From Merdimonas faecis (GTDB taxonomy: Bacteria > Bacillota > Clostridia > Lachnospirales > Lachnospiraceae), in assembly GCF_001754075.1 (NCBI RefSeq), contig NZ_MIEH01000025.1:124001-188000 (forward strand): a DNA stretch of 64,000 nt, read 5' to 3'. Positions within the stretch are counted from its first letter, which is position 1. The number at the start of each line of letters is the position of its first letter. Of the stretch, positions 7,521 through 15,824 are shown piece by piece. The translations under genes were made by a program, and so were the position numbers. The notes beneath the pieces were generated by a model, which was given only the letters and a program-made list of their open reading frames with translations, was not told the origin of the DNA and searched no databases.

Positions 7521-8969
7521 ATGGTGGATTTTTTTCAGAGTGCAGGAAGTGGTTTTAGAGAAGCTTTTTATGCGGTATTCAATGTATTATGGGGAGATTT
7601 TATTACAATACCCCTTCCGGGCGGCGGTCAGCTTGGAATCTCACTGCTGGTGATGATTCTGATCCCGTCCGGGATTTATTTTACGATCCGGAGCAGATTC
7701 ATGCCATTCCGGCTTTTTCCAGAAATGATACGGGTGGTTACAGAAAAGAAAACGAGCGGAAAGTATGGTACTATTTCCGGCGTGCAGGCATTGATCGTAT
7801 CCACGGCCACAAGGGTAGGAATGGGAAACCTGGTGGGCGTGGTGGCAGCGATTTCTGCAGGAGGAGCAGGGGCTGTGTTCTGGATGTGGCTGATCGCTCT
7901 TCTGGGCTCCTCTACAGCGTTTGTGGAAGCAACCCTGGCTCAGCTATATAAAGAAAAAGATCCGCTTTACGGAGGATACCGGGGTGGACCAGCTTACTAT
8001 ATTCACTGTCTTTTCAAGAAAAAACGGGGCGGAAAGAAATCAATCCTTGCTTGTCTGTTTGCGGTTTCCGGACTGGTCTGCTGGTGCGGGATCAGTCAGG
8101 TGATCGGAAATTCGGTTTCCTCGGCATTTGAAAATGCCTTCCAGATCCCGCCTCTTGTAACGACGGTTTTGCTGGTGGCGCTGGCAGCGGTGATCGTTTT
8201 GAGGAAAAATGCTACGGTTCGGGTACTGGACATTATGGTTCCGGTTATGGCTGTTTTTTATCTTCTGATTACCTTTTATATTATTCTTACAAACATTACG
8301 ACATTGCCGGGAGTTTTTCAGAGAATTTTTGAAGAAGCCTTCGGGATACGTCAGGTGGTGTCAGGAGGACTTGGAGCTGTTATTATGAACGGAGCGAAAC
8401 GAGGTCTGTTTTCGAATGAGGCAGGTTCCGGTTCGGCGCCCTGTGCAGCGGCGGCAGCAGACAGCAGCCACCCGGCTAAGGTAGGATTGCTTCAGGCTTT
8501 AGGCGTGTTTATTGATACGCTGGTGATCTGCAGCTGCACGGCTATGATCATGCTCCTGACTCCGGAGGCCATGACGTCTGGACTGGAGGGGATGGCTCTC
8601 TTGCAGACAGCAATGCAGTACCATATGGGAAATGCGGGAGGAATCTTTATTGCTTTGATTATCTGGCTGTTCAGTTTCTCTACATTTATAGGGATCCTGT
8701 TTTATGCAAGGTCGAATATTGCATATCTTTTCGGGGACAATTGGATTTCCCAGACATTGTATAAGATACTGGCTCTCATTATGCTCTTTATCGGCGGGCT
8801 GGCGGCGTATTCTTTCGTCTGGGATCTGGGAGATTTTGGAGTCGGACTGATGACCATTTTTAATATGATCGCACTCTTCCCACTGGCGCCCCAGGCGATG
8901 AAGGCTCTGAGAGATTACGAGCAGCAAAGGGCCTTGGAAAAGGTGAAGCGGAAAGGAGTTGAAAATTAA
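7521..8969 (+). CDS. AGCS-family Na+:alanine/glycine symporter
   Basis: The 482-residue polytopic membrane protein carries the AGCS signatures: STATRVGMGNLVGVVAAIS near residue 95, GGYRGGPAYYI near 155, and NEAGSGSAPCAAAAADSSHP near 300. About ten to eleven hydrophobic helices are visible. The family couples Na+ entry to uptake of alanine, glycine or related amino acids. A GATAGAGG ribosome site precedes ATG 7521. Its stop codon overlaps the start of the following Rrf2 gene by one base (TAATG), and an arginase-family gene comes next, so the three form one amino-acid-linked operon. Confidence 0.85.
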   Translation: MVDFFQSAGSGFREAFYAVFNVLWGDFITIPLPGGGQLGISLLVMILIPSGIYFTIRSRFMPFRLFPEMIRVVTEKKTSGKYGTISGVQALIVSTATRVGMGNLVGVVAAISAGGAGAVFWMWLIALLGSSTAFVEATLAQLYKEKDPLYGGYRGGPAYYIHCLFKKKRGGKKSILACLFAVSGLVCWCGISQVIGNSVSSAFENAFQIPPLVTTVLLVALAAVIVLRKNATVRVLDIMVPVMAVFYLLITFYIILTNITTLPGVFQRIFEEAFGIRQVVSGGLGAVIMNGAKRGLFSNEAGSGSAPCAAAAADSSHPAKVGLLQALGVFIDTLVICSCTAMIMLLTPEAMTSGLEGMALLQTAMQYHMGNAGGIFIALIIWLFSFSTFIGILFYARSNIAYLFGDNWISQTLYKILALIMLFIGGLAAYSFVWDLGDFGVGLMTIFNMIALFPLAPQAMKALRDYEQQRALEKVKRKGVEN

Positions 8970-9397
8970 TGCAGATTTCGAGCAGATTTACCATAGCCAT
9001 CCATATGCTGACCTGTATGGAGACATTTAAAGAGGATTATAAAATTACCAGTGATTTTCTGGCGTCCAGTATCAACGTGAATCCAGTGATCATTCGCCGG
9101 ATCCTTTCCCAGTTAAGAGACGCCGGTATGATCGAGGTAAAGCGGGGAACCGGCGGAGCATCAGTCGTAAAGCCGCTTTCTGAGATCACCTTCCTAGATG
9201 TATATCAGGCGGTGGAATGTATCGAGGAAAACACCCTCTTTCATTTTCATGAAAATCCGAATCCGTCCTGTCCGGTGGGAAAAAATATCCACAACATCCT
9301 GGATGATAAGCTTCTTAGAGTGCAGCAGGCCATGGAGAGGGAACTTGCCTCTATCACACTGGAAGATGTGATGGGGGATCTGGAAAAATATCTATAA
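8969..9397 (+). CDS. Rrf2-family transcriptional regulator
   Basis: This 142-residue protein has the Rrf2 winged helix (MQISSRFTIAIHMLTC at the start, then ITSDFLASSINVNPVIIRRI, then GTGGASVVKP in the wing). Cysteines occur at positions 16 and about 100, but the three-Cys cluster of IscR is absent. Iron-sulphur sensing is therefore not supported, and a YwnA- or CymR-like role is more likely. It overlaps the symporter stop by one base and is 16 bp from the arginase-family gene, so it probably controls its own operon. Confidence 0.8.
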   Translation: MQISSRFTIAIHMLTCMETFKEDYKITSDFLASSINVNPVIIRRILSQLRDAGMIEVKRGTGGASVVKPLSEITFLDVYQAVECIEENTLFHFHENPNPSCPVGKNIHNILDDKLLRVQQAMERELASITLEDVMGDLEKYL

Positions 9398-9413
9398 AAA
9401 AGGAGAATCGTTT

Positions 9414-10280
9414 ATGACGAAAAAGACATTACGACTGACATTCCCGCAGTGGCAGGGAGGAATCAATCCGCCCTACTACGAAGGTAGCCATATCCTGGAC
9501 TGGCTTGCTCCCAAAAGTGATTCTATGGAGTGTGCTAAAGTCCCGGTCAAGACAAATTTTGACGACGAGGTACCGGTGACGGACGGCATTGCCTGGAAGG
9601 AAGAGCTTCTTGAGCAGCAGAAAGCCGCCTATGCTATCTGCGAGGAGAAAGATCCGGACCGGATCATCGTGCTGGGTGGCGACTGTTCGGTGGAGCAGGC
9701 TCCTTTTGACTACCTGCATGGGAAATATCCGGAAGATACGGCCGTGATCTGGATGGATGCCCATCCGGATTTTACCAGGCCGAAAGATGCTCCCAATGAA
9801 CACTCTATGGTGCTGGGGAATCTGATCGGTGACGGCGCACCGGATTTTGCGGCCATGGTAAAGCATCCGTTTCGGAAAGAGGATATCATTTATGCCGGAA
9901 TCATTGCGGATCATCTGGAAAGCTGGGAGGAAGAGTATCAGAAGGAATATCAGATGAAGTTTCTTACACCTGATCAGCTTTTGGATGACAGCGAAGCGTT
10001 GCTTGCCTGGCTCAGGGAAGGCGGCTACCGGCATGTGATGATCCACTGGGATCTGGACGTGCTCTCTCCGGAGGATTTCCGCTGCCTTCTCTGTGCAGAG
10101 CCGCATATTCCGCCTGTGGAGTATGCGGTAGGAGAGATGACTCTGGACCAGATCTTGCGGATCATCCAGGATGTGTCAAAGGAATTTGATGTTGTAGCTC
10201 TTGGAATCACAGAATTTATCCCCTGGGATATCATGCGGTTCCGGAAGGGATTAAATGAACTTGATATTTTCCGGAAATAA
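9414..10280 (+). CDS. Arginase/agmatinase-family protein with altered metal site
   Basis: The 288-residue protein has the ureohydrolase fold signatures: GGDCS (88-92), MDAHPDF (114-120), H130, and HWDLDVLSPEDF in the last third. Canonical enzymes have GGDHS and DxDxxDP. Here the first Mn ligand His is Cys91 and the final Asp of the second motif is Ser, so the binuclear Mn site is modified. It may act on a different guanidino compound, bind one metal, or be non-catalytic. It is third in the symporter-Rrf2 operon, with an AAAAGGAGAA ribosome site 7 bp before ATG. It converges with the HxlR remnant downstream. Confidence 0.8.
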   Translation: MTKKTLRLTFPQWQGGINPPYYEGSHILDWLAPKSDSMECAKVPVKTNFDDEVPVTDGIAWKEELLEQQKAAYAICEEKDPDRIIVLGGDCSVEQAPFDYLHGKYPEDTAVIWMDAHPDFTRPKDAPNEHSMVLGNLIGDGAPDFAAMVKHPFRKEDIIYAGIIADHLESWEEEYQKEYQMKFLTPDQLLDDSEALLAWLREGGYRHVMIHWDLDVLSPEDFRCLLCAEPHIPPVEYAVGEMTLDQILRIIQDVSKEFDVVALGITEFIPWDIMRFRKGLNELDIFRK

Positions 10281-10298
10281 CGGTTTGAAAAATCTGGA

Positions 10299-10560
10299 TC
10301 ACAGCATCATTTTTTTGTATTCGGTTCCCCACTGTTCCATGGCGTCCAGAATGGGCTTCATGGATTCTCCTAAGGGGGACAGGGCATATTCTACCCGGGG
10401 CGGGACTTCCGCATAGACGGTGCGGGTGATGATCCCGTCCTCTTCCATAGCCCGGAGACTGTCTGTCAGTACTTTCTGGCTGATGCCTTCCAGATCTTTT
10501 CTAAGCTCGTTAAACCGCCAGGGGCGCATAAACAGATTTCTTAAAATCAAAAGCTTCCAT
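10299..10560 (-). pseudogene. HxlR-family regulator, truncated at its 5' end
   Basis: Reading the minus strand, about 85 residues (WKLLILRNLFMRPWRFNEL, then ISQKVLTDSLRAMEEDG, then PPRVEYALSPLGESM) match the last three quarters of an HxlR/DUF24 winged-helix regulator. The N-terminal 25 or so residues, including the redox Cys of this family and the start codon, are absent. At about 10555 the sequence changes into an ABC transporter coding region on the opposite strand. An apparent longer frame through that junction is an artefact. Without its N-terminus the regulator should be inactive. Confidence 0.7.
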
Positions 10561-11229
10561 ATCAGCCTCTGGGCAAAACCGGGGCAGAAGATTGCCTTTG
10601 TCGGAGCTACCGGGGCAGGAAAGACGACGATCACCAACCTGATCAACCGGTTTTACGATATTGCGGATGGAAAGATCCGCTACGACGGCATCAATATCAA
10701 TAAGATCAAGAAGCCGGATCTCAGGCGCTCTCTTGGAATTGTACTTCAGGATACGCACCTGTTCACTGGTACAGTTATGGAAAATATCCGGTACGGCAAG
10801 CTGGATGCAACGGACGAAGAGTGTATCAATGCAGCAAGGCTTGCCAATGCGGATGGATTCATCCGTCGTCTGCCGGACGGCTATGACACAATGCTGACCG
10901 GAGACGGCGCAAACCTAAGCCAGGGACAGAGACAGCTTCTTGCCATTGCCCGGGCGGCTGTGGCAGATCCGCCGGCACTGATTCTGGACGAGGCTACCTC
11001 TTCCATTGATACCCGTACGGAGAAGCTGGTGCAGGCCGGAATGGACGCCTTGATGAAAGGACGGACCACTTTTGTGATCGCCCACCGGTTAAGTACTGTC
11101 AAAAACTCTGACTGTATCATGGTTATGGAACAGGGACGCATCATCGAGCGGGGAACCCATGATGAGCTGATTGCGGAGAAAGGCAAGTATTATCAGCTGT
11201 ATACCGGAAACTTTGCCGCTAATGGATAG
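10556..11229 (+). pseudogene. ABC exporter, nucleotide-binding domain only (5' truncated)
   Basis: From about 10556 the frame reads ISLWAKPGQKIAFVGATGAG and KTT (Walker A), with Q-loop VLQDTHLF, signature LSQGQRQLLAIARA, Walker B ALILDEATSSID and switch His in IAHRLSTV. This is the complete ATPase half of a type IV ABC exporter of the MdlB/LmrA kind, but the six-helix membrane domain (about 330 residues) is gone. The break falls against the truncated HxlR gene, so one deletion removed the 5' ends of two head-to-head genes. An isolated domain could be made if a start were supplied, but none with a ribosome site is visible. Confidence 0.75.
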
Positions 11230-11274
11230 ATAGAAAGTATGCGTTTGGGTTATACTTCTCTGACGAATCGGCAT

Positions 11275-11351
11275 TTTACATTTTAAGAAAAACCTCCTAC
11301 AATATGACTTGTAAAGAGAACGAATACAAGTCAAAAAAGTAGGAGGTTTTT
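11275..11351 (+). promoter_or_regulatory. Promoter with nested inverted repeats of the aldo-keto reductase gene
   Basis: TTTACA (11275-11280) and TACAAT (11298-11303) are 17 bp apart. A 9-bp perfect dyad TGACTTGTA / TACAAGTCA (11305-11313 and 11325-11333) covers the start point and looks like an operator. Outside it, AAAAACCTCCTAC (11288-11300) is the exact complement of GTAGGAGGTTTTT (11339-11351), which contains the ribosome site. If transcription starts at this promoter, the left arm is not in the mRNA and only the inner dyad matters. If it comes from upstream, the hairpin would hide the ribosome site and could also terminate. Confidence 0.6.
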
Positions 11352-11354
11352 ATG

Positions 11355-12206
11355 ATGGAATATGTAACATTGAATAATGGTGTTAAAATGCCGCTGGAAG
11401 GATTTGGAGTATTTCAGGTGCCGGATCCGGCACAGTGCGAGCAGGCAGTGCTGGACGCGATCGAGAGCGGATATCGTCTGATCGACACAGCAGCTGCTTA
11501 TATGAATGAAAAAGCGGTGGGAGAAGCCATTAAGAAATGTGGAGTGCCAAGAGAAGAGCTGTTCATCACCACCAAGCTGTGGGTACAGGATGCCACATAT
11601 GAAGGAGCAAAGAAGGCGATCCAGACTTCTCTTGACAATCTGGGACTGGATTATTTGGATCTGTATCTGATCCACCAGCCGCTGAAGGATTACGTTGGCG
11701 CATACCGTGCCATGGAAGAGGCTTACAAAGAAGGAAATCTGAAAGCAATCGGTGTATGCAATTTCTATCCGGCGCGTCTTGCAGACCTTTGTGAGACAGT
11801 AGAGGTTATTCCAGCTGTTAATCAGGTAGAGCTGCATCCATTCTTCCAGCAGGAGAACGCCCTGGCCGTTATGAAGGAATACGGAGTTGTTCCGGAAGCA
11901 TGGGGACCGTTCGCGGAAGGAAACCATGGAATCTTCACCCATCCGGTGCTGACAAAGATCGGCGATAAATATGGAAAGAGTGCGGCACAGGTGGCTCTTC
12001 GCTGGAACGTACAAAGAGGCGTGGTCGTGATCCCAAAATCCGTACACAAAGACCGTATGGAACAGAATATGAATATCTGGGATTTCAACCTCACCGATGA
12101 AGATATGGCAGAGATTGCGAAGCTGGATCTTGGACACAGCGAGATCGTCAACCATGATGACCCTGGATTTATCAAGATGCTGCATACGATGAAGATTCAC
12201 GATTAA
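11355..12206 (+). CDS. Aldo/keto reductase
   Basis: The 283-residue (beta/alpha)8 enzyme has the full catalytic tetrad: Asp44, Tyr49, Lys74 (TTKLW) and His107 (LIHQP). The family motif IGVCNFYPARL and the C-terminal NADPH-binding segment VVIPKSVHKDRMEQNM are present. It should reduce aldehydes or ketones with NADPH in the cytosol and belongs to the 2,5-diketo-gluconate reductase/glyoxal reductase type. Two ATGs lie in tandem (11352 and 11355). The second has better spacing from AGGAGG and matches the usual N-terminus. The flavin reductase gene follows after 26 bp. Confidence 0.85.
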   Translation: MEYVTLNNGVKMPLEGFGVFQVPDPAQCEQAVLDAIESGYRLIDTAAAYMNEKAVGEAIKKCGVPREELFITTKLWVQDATYEGAKKAIQTSLDNLGLDYLDLYLIHQPLKDYVGAYRAMEEAYKEGNLKAIGVCNFYPARLADLCETVEVIPAVNQVELHPFFQQENALAVMKEYGVVPEAWGPFAEGNHGIFTHPVLTKIGDKYGKSAAQVALRWNVQRGVVVIPKSVHKDRMEQNMNIWDFNLTDEDMAEIAKLDLGHSEIVNHDDPGFIKMLHTMKIHD

Positions 12207-12232
12207 GAAGGGAAATAAGGAGGACAACAGCG

Positions 12233-12787
12233 ATGAGAAAAAATTTCGGAGCAAAACCGTATTTGTTTCCACAGCCGGTGATGATTATCGGAACCTATGA
12301 TGAGAACGGGAAGGCCAATGCCATGAACGCAGCCTGGGGTGGCATTGTGGGATCGGATGAGATCATGGTTGATTTAGGAAGCCATAAGACGACAGACAAT
12401 ATTCTTCTTCATAAGGCATTTACCGTCAGTGTAGGCGATGTAGAGCATATGACTGCCTGTGACTATGTGGGACTGGTTTCTGGAAACAAAGAAGAGAATA
12501 AGATGGAAAAGGCAGGATTTACCACCACAGAGAGTACATTTGTCCATGCGCCTATCATCAATGAGCTCCCGCTGACACTGGAATGTGAGCTTGTGAATGT
12601 CACGGACGGCAGTAAGTTTCTCGGAAAGATTGTAAATGTAAGTATCGATGAGAGTGTCCTTGGTGAAGATGGAGAGCTGAGTCTGGAGAAATTCAGCCCG
12701 ATCACCTATGATACGGTACATTTCGGATATTACCGCCTGGGCGAAAAGGTGGGTAATGCATTTAAAGACGGAGCGGCTCTGAAATAG
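12233..12787 (+). CDS. Flavin reductase-like domain protein
   Basis: This 184-residue protein is a single FMN-binding split barrel of the flavin reductase/DIM6 type: KPYLFPQPVMIIGTYDENGK, then NAMNAAWGGIVGSDEIMVDL, then KHAPIINELPLTLECELV-like sequence near residue 110. Members reduce FMN with NAD(P)H or bind flavin to act on small acceptors. It shares a transcript with the aldo-keto reductase (26-bp gap, AGGAGGACAAC ribosome site), so both may respond to the same reactive carbonyl or oxidant signal. It converges with the SMR gene downstream. Confidence 0.8.
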   Translation: MRKNFGAKPYLFPQPVMIIGTYDENGKANAMNAAWGGIVGSDEIMVDLGSHKTTDNILLHKAFTVSVGDVEHMTACDYVGLVSGNKEENKMEKAGFTTTESTFVHAPIINELPLTLECELVNVTDGSKFLGKIVNVSIDESVLGEDGELSLEKFSPITYDTVHFGYYRLGEKVGNAFKDGAALK

Positions 12788-12810
12788 CAGAACCGCCGGG
12801 AAATAAAAGT

Positions 12811-13137
12811 TTAGTGGCCGGATGTCCCGAAGAGATTCAGGAGCACACATCCGGCTACTATTAAAATGGTGGCAATGACACCGATGCCGTTGATCTTCTG
12901 ACCGAAGATGAGTGCCGAGATAATGGTGGTTGCCACGATGCCGCCTGCACACCAGGTAGCATATGCAACGCCCAGGTTGATGTTCAGCAGTGCTTTGGAA
13001 AACGAATAAAAGCACAGAACGTAAAAAACAATACAAAACAGTGTCGGTATAAGCTTTGTAAAGCCTTCCGATGCTTTCAGAAGTGTGGTCGCAATGATCT
13101 CAAGGATGATTGCGGCACCTAATAATACATATGGCAT
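12811..13137 (-). CDS. Small multidrug resistance (SMR) family efflux protein
   Basis: The 108-residue product has four hydrophobic helices and the conserved membrane Glu (ILEIIATTLLKASEGF, Glu at about residue 13), plus YATWCAGGIVATTIIS in helix 3. This is the EmrE/QacC pattern of dimeric H+-coupled exporters of cationic drugs or guanidinium-like compounds. The ATG at 13137 is preferred over the one at 13143 because GGAGG (13145-13149) then has 7-nt spacing. The gene is single and faces the flavin reductase gene tail to tail with only 23 bp between stops. Confidence 0.8.
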   Translation of the reverse strand: MPYVLLGAAIILEIIATTLLKASEGFTKLIPTLFCIVFYVLCFYSFSKALLNINLGVAYATWCAGGIVATTIISALIFGQKINGIGVIATILIVAGCVLLNLFGTSGH

Positions 13138-13242
13138 GTTCATTCCTCCAGTCGTGTGATACCGCAGGATATTATACTATGGGAAAAACAGAATTACAAC
13201 GAAAGAACATGTAAAGTTTAAAGCATTTTTTGAATGAACATG

Positions 13243-13455
13243 TCAGTGTGCAGGATCTGGTGAAAGCCAATGCTGTAACAACGTCTTAAACCGGGCTTTT
13301 TCGGATTTCAGACAGCAGCAGTAATAGGTGACGTTGGCTTCGTCATCCAGGATAGGAACAGCGATCCGGCCAGTAGTATCTTCATTCCTTTTCCTGATAT
13401 AGTCCGTGGTGAAGGAGGGAAAGGCAGAATTTGCCACCAGTTCTTCCAGAGGACA
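13243..13455 (-). pseudogene. LysR-family regulator, C-terminal fragment
   Basis: On the minus strand about 70 residues (LEELVANSAFPSFTTDYIRK, then GRIAVPILDDEANVTYYCCC) resemble the last part of a LysR substrate-binding domain, ending at a TGA near 13243. The DNA-binding half and most of the effector domain are missing. Around 13440-13455 it meets a plus-strand fragment of a mobile-element-type gene, so this is a junction scar. Confidence 0.5.
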
Positions 13456-13718
13456 ACAAAACCTATCTCCCTAATATCGTCACCTCCACGTTGAAAAGCA
13501 TTGTAGCGGAGAGTGATCACCGGCAGAACCGGATGATCTTCAAGATGGCTGTGGAGCTGGCGGTGATGATGAACGTGGTTGCAGCGAATAACAACATCGA
13601 TCCAGTGTCACTGGAACGCTTGCGTGGAGAATGTGTCAAAGAAGTCAAAAGGCTGAATGGTGCGTTCTCTTTCGATGATGCGGTGAGTTGGCAGAATGGA
13701 TGGGAAGAAAATGATTAA
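13431..13718 (+). pseudogene. Mobile-element-associated hypothetical protein, probably 5' truncated
   Basis: The frame reads VLPEDNKTYLPNIVTSTLKS, then RMIFKMAVELAVMMNVVAAN, then DPVSLERLRGECVKEVK to a stop at 13718. It is helical and soluble. I associate this sequence type with integrative elements of gut Firmicutes but cannot name the family. No ATG or ribosome site precedes it (only a TTG at 13431), and its beginning overlaps the LysR remnant, so the real 5' end was probably lost. Confidence 0.4.
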
Positions 13719-13733
13719 CAGGCAAGAAGGAGC

Positions 13734-13790
13734 TTGACAAGAATCAGTTTTTTACGCATAATATATCTAAGATACATAGCTAAGATATAT
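13734..13790 (+). promoter_or_regulatory. Promoter and operator of the tetR gene
   Basis: TTGACA (13734-13739) and CATAAT (13757-13762) are 17 bp apart. Immediately downstream, an imperfect 30-bp palindrome (13761-13790) has ATATATCT at its left end and AGATATAT at its right end, and contains the direct repeat CTAAGATA twice. It ends only a few bases before the GGAGGGG ribosome site. This is a typical autoregulatory TetR site. Confidence 0.65.
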
Positions 13791-13807
13791 GAAGGAGGGG
13801 ATTCGGC

Positions 13808-14434
13808 ATGGAAATACCTGAAACGCAGCAGAAGATCCTGAACAGTGCCAAACGCTGGTTTTTGGAAAAAGGTTTCAAATCGGCTCCACTGCGCAAGATT
13901 GTGAATGATGTGGGCTTTACTCTTGGTGCATTCTATGGCTACTACAAAAATAAAGAGGAACTGTTCTACGCCTTAACGGACGAGACGGCGCAGGGCCTTG
14001 CCACCATTGTACGCTCCATCGGGGAGGATATGCAGAAACTCCCACCAGAACAGATGCTCTATTCCATGCTGGACTGCTATCTGCGTCGCCTTCCGGAGTT
14101 GGCAGATTATCTTTGCGCTCACCGGGAAGAAATGGTGTTACTACTTCGCTGTGCTGAGGGAACGAAGTATGAAAACTTCTTTGACAGTTTCCGCATAATG
14201 AACATCGAACGGATTACGCAGGGGGTGGAAACTGCTGAGCATACGCCAAAGGCTCTGCTAGGCATCGACCCCGGTTCCCTTGACCTGATGATGCGGGGCT
14301 ATTTTGATATGCTCGCCCACATCATTCTGGAAACCGAGGATAAGGAAACAATCATCCGGCGGATGCGTGACGTCGCACTGGTATACCGCAACGGAATGCT
14401 CAGTTTAATGGAGGAGGAAACGGATCATGCATGA
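13808..14434 (+). CDS. TetR/AcrR-family regulator
   Basis: The 208-residue protein begins with a TetR DNA-binding domain (KILNSAKRWFLEKGFKSAPL, then GFTLGAFYGYYKNKEELFYAL; helix-turn-helix about residues 28-47). A larger helical ligand domain follows, with LCAHREEMVLLLRCAEGTKY near residue 110, which resembles other clostridial regulators of efflux or stress genes. The last bases overlap the start of the ATC-hydrolase gene by 8 nt, so the two are co-expressed under the palindromic site upstream. The ligand is unknown. Confidence 0.8.
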   Translation: MEIPETQQKILNSAKRWFLEKGFKSAPLRKIVNDVGFTLGAFYGYYKNKEELFYALTDETAQGLATIVRSIGEDMQKLPPEQMLYSMLDCYLRRLPELADYLCAHREEMVLLLRCAEGTKYENFFDSFRIMNIERITQGVETAEHTPKALLGIDPGSLDLMMRGYFDMLAHIILETEDKETIIRRMRDVALVYRNGMLSLMEEETDHA

Positions 14435-15143
14435 ATATTATCGGAACAATATCCTGAAATTAAAAAAGGAAAACGAGGGTTATCTTCGCTTTGTGAAAGT
14501 GGAACTGGAACAGAACGCCGGCAAACCTTACAGCGAGGTATGGGAGGAAATCTGGGGCTTCTATGAAAAGAATCTGCTGGAGCATTTCCCTTACATCGGC
14601 GGTGACAAAGTCAGCGGGACAAAGAACCTCACTGGCGCTTACATTTTTGTGGCGATGGGCGAGGTACTTAAACGCTACGGTGTTTCTGTGGAGGGTTCGG
14701 CACGTCTGATGGTGCTGGCTTATGAGTGAAAGTATCAGGCTATCCCACGCCCCGTCCGGGCAGTTATGAGGAAGATATTTTCCTCGCCCAGGCTTGTCAC
14801 GAAGATGTATCGAAAGAAAGACCGGGAGAATACGGAGAACGCTGCAAAATATCCCGGCAGCTTTGAAACAAAAACCATGCAGCCGCCTGCAGAGGGCTGC
14901 GTCTTTACTTATCATACTCTCGTTTGCCCACTGTCCGATTTCGCAAAAAAATACGGCTACGAAGAATATATGCCCTATCTCTGCAATTTGGACTATGTGA
15001 TGTTCGGCGTGTTGGGCGTACCGCTGTACCGAAGGCATACCTGCTTTGCCAACGGCGACTACTGTGACTTCAGCCTAAAATCGGGTGTGCAGCCATTACC
15101 ATACTGGCCGCCGGTATTTACACAGGGGAAAGGTTATCAATAA
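14427..15143 (+). pseudogene. L-2-amino-thiazoline-4-carboxylic acid (ATC) hydrolase family gene with an internal TGA
   Basis: One continuous frame from ATG 14427 to the stop at 15143 is broken only by TGA at 14727-14729 (before it LMVLAYE, after it KYQAIPRPVRAV). The C-terminal half has the family core: FETKTMQPPAEGC, then FTYHTLVCPLSDFAKKYGYE, then NLDYVMFGVLGVP and NGDYCDFSLK. Family relatives read straight through this point, usually with a basic residue, so a single-base change of AGA or CGA to TGA explains the stop. Without readthrough only a 100-residue N-terminal piece is made. It overlaps the tetR gene. A second, intact family member lies at 54119-54823. Confidence 0.7.
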
Positions 15144-15219
15144 GAAATATACGGAAACACTCACCCAATTCCGGATGAATAAACCGGTATTACAAATCTG
15201 ATGAAAAAGGAGACATAAA

Positions 15220-15819
15220 ATGGCATTCAGAAACAATTTCGGCAACCCGCAGGGATTTATAGGAAGGCTGATGCTTTCTGGTATGAATATGGGGCATAGT
15301 CCGATGGCTAAATGGGCATTTACACAATTTGATGTCCCTGATGACGGAATGCTGGTTGATATTGGCTGTGGCGGTGGATTTAATATCCGAAGATTATTAG
15401 ACCGCTCCAAAGACGGTTTCGTTTATGGGATAGATATTTCCAGCACCAGCGTTGAGAAGTCAAAAAAGACGAATAAAAAGAATATTGGCAAAAGATGTGA
15501 AGTGCTTCTTGGGAGCGCAGAGAACCTTCCGTTAAAGGATAATTCCATAAAACTTGCCACCGCCTTTGAAACTGTGTATTTCTGGAAAGATCTGGAGAAA
15601 TGCTTTGCAGAAGTGAAAAGAACGATCAGGCCGGGCGGGAAATTCGTAGTCGTCAATGATCCTGGAGATCCTGAAAAACACTGGGAAAAGATGATACCGG
15701 GGATGAAATCATATACACCGGATGAAATAAAACAGATCATGGAGGCCGTTGGTTTCATGGATGTTAAGGTTACAAAAAATAAGTTTATGTTCTGCGTGTC
15801 TGGAAAGAAAGGGAACTAA
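15220..15819 (+). CDS. Class I SAM-dependent methyltransferase
   Basis: This 199-residue protein has the Rossmann-fold SAM motif LVDIGCGGGFNIRRLL (about 45-60), the acidic motif II (VYGIDIS), motif III (LLGSAENLPLKDNSI) and TIRPGGKFVVVN. It is of the UbiE/small-molecule methyltransferase kind. The substrate cannot be predicted. It lies 76 bp after the interrupted ATC-hydrolase gene in the same direction, with an AAAAGGAG ribosome site, and may belong to the TetR-controlled unit. Confidence 0.8.
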   Translation: MAFRNNFGNPQGFIGRLMLSGMNMGHSPMAKWAFTQFDVPDDGMLVDIGCGGGFNIRRLLDRSKDGFVYGIDISSTSVEKSKKTNKKNIGKRCEVLLGSAENLPLKDNSIKLATAFETVYFWKDLEKCFAEVKRTIRPGGKFVVVNDPGDPEKHWEKMIPGMKSYTPDEIKQIMEAVGFMDVKVTKNKFMFCVSGKKGN

Positions 15820-15824
15820 ATGAA

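Noticed and set aside
10299-10646. A full 115-residue HxlR protein
   Set aside because: The first 30 residues come from the antisense of the ABC ATPase region; only the part below about 10560 is HxlR.
11331-12272. Minus-strand frame of 313 codons over the aldo-keto reductase
   Set aside because: The plus strand has a complete catalytic tetrad and a ribosome site; the minus frame has no coherent domain.
14727-14729. TGA read as selenocysteine in the ATC-hydrolase gene
   Set aside because: Relatives have no Cys at this place and no stem-loop after the codon is evident; a nonsense mutation is simpler.
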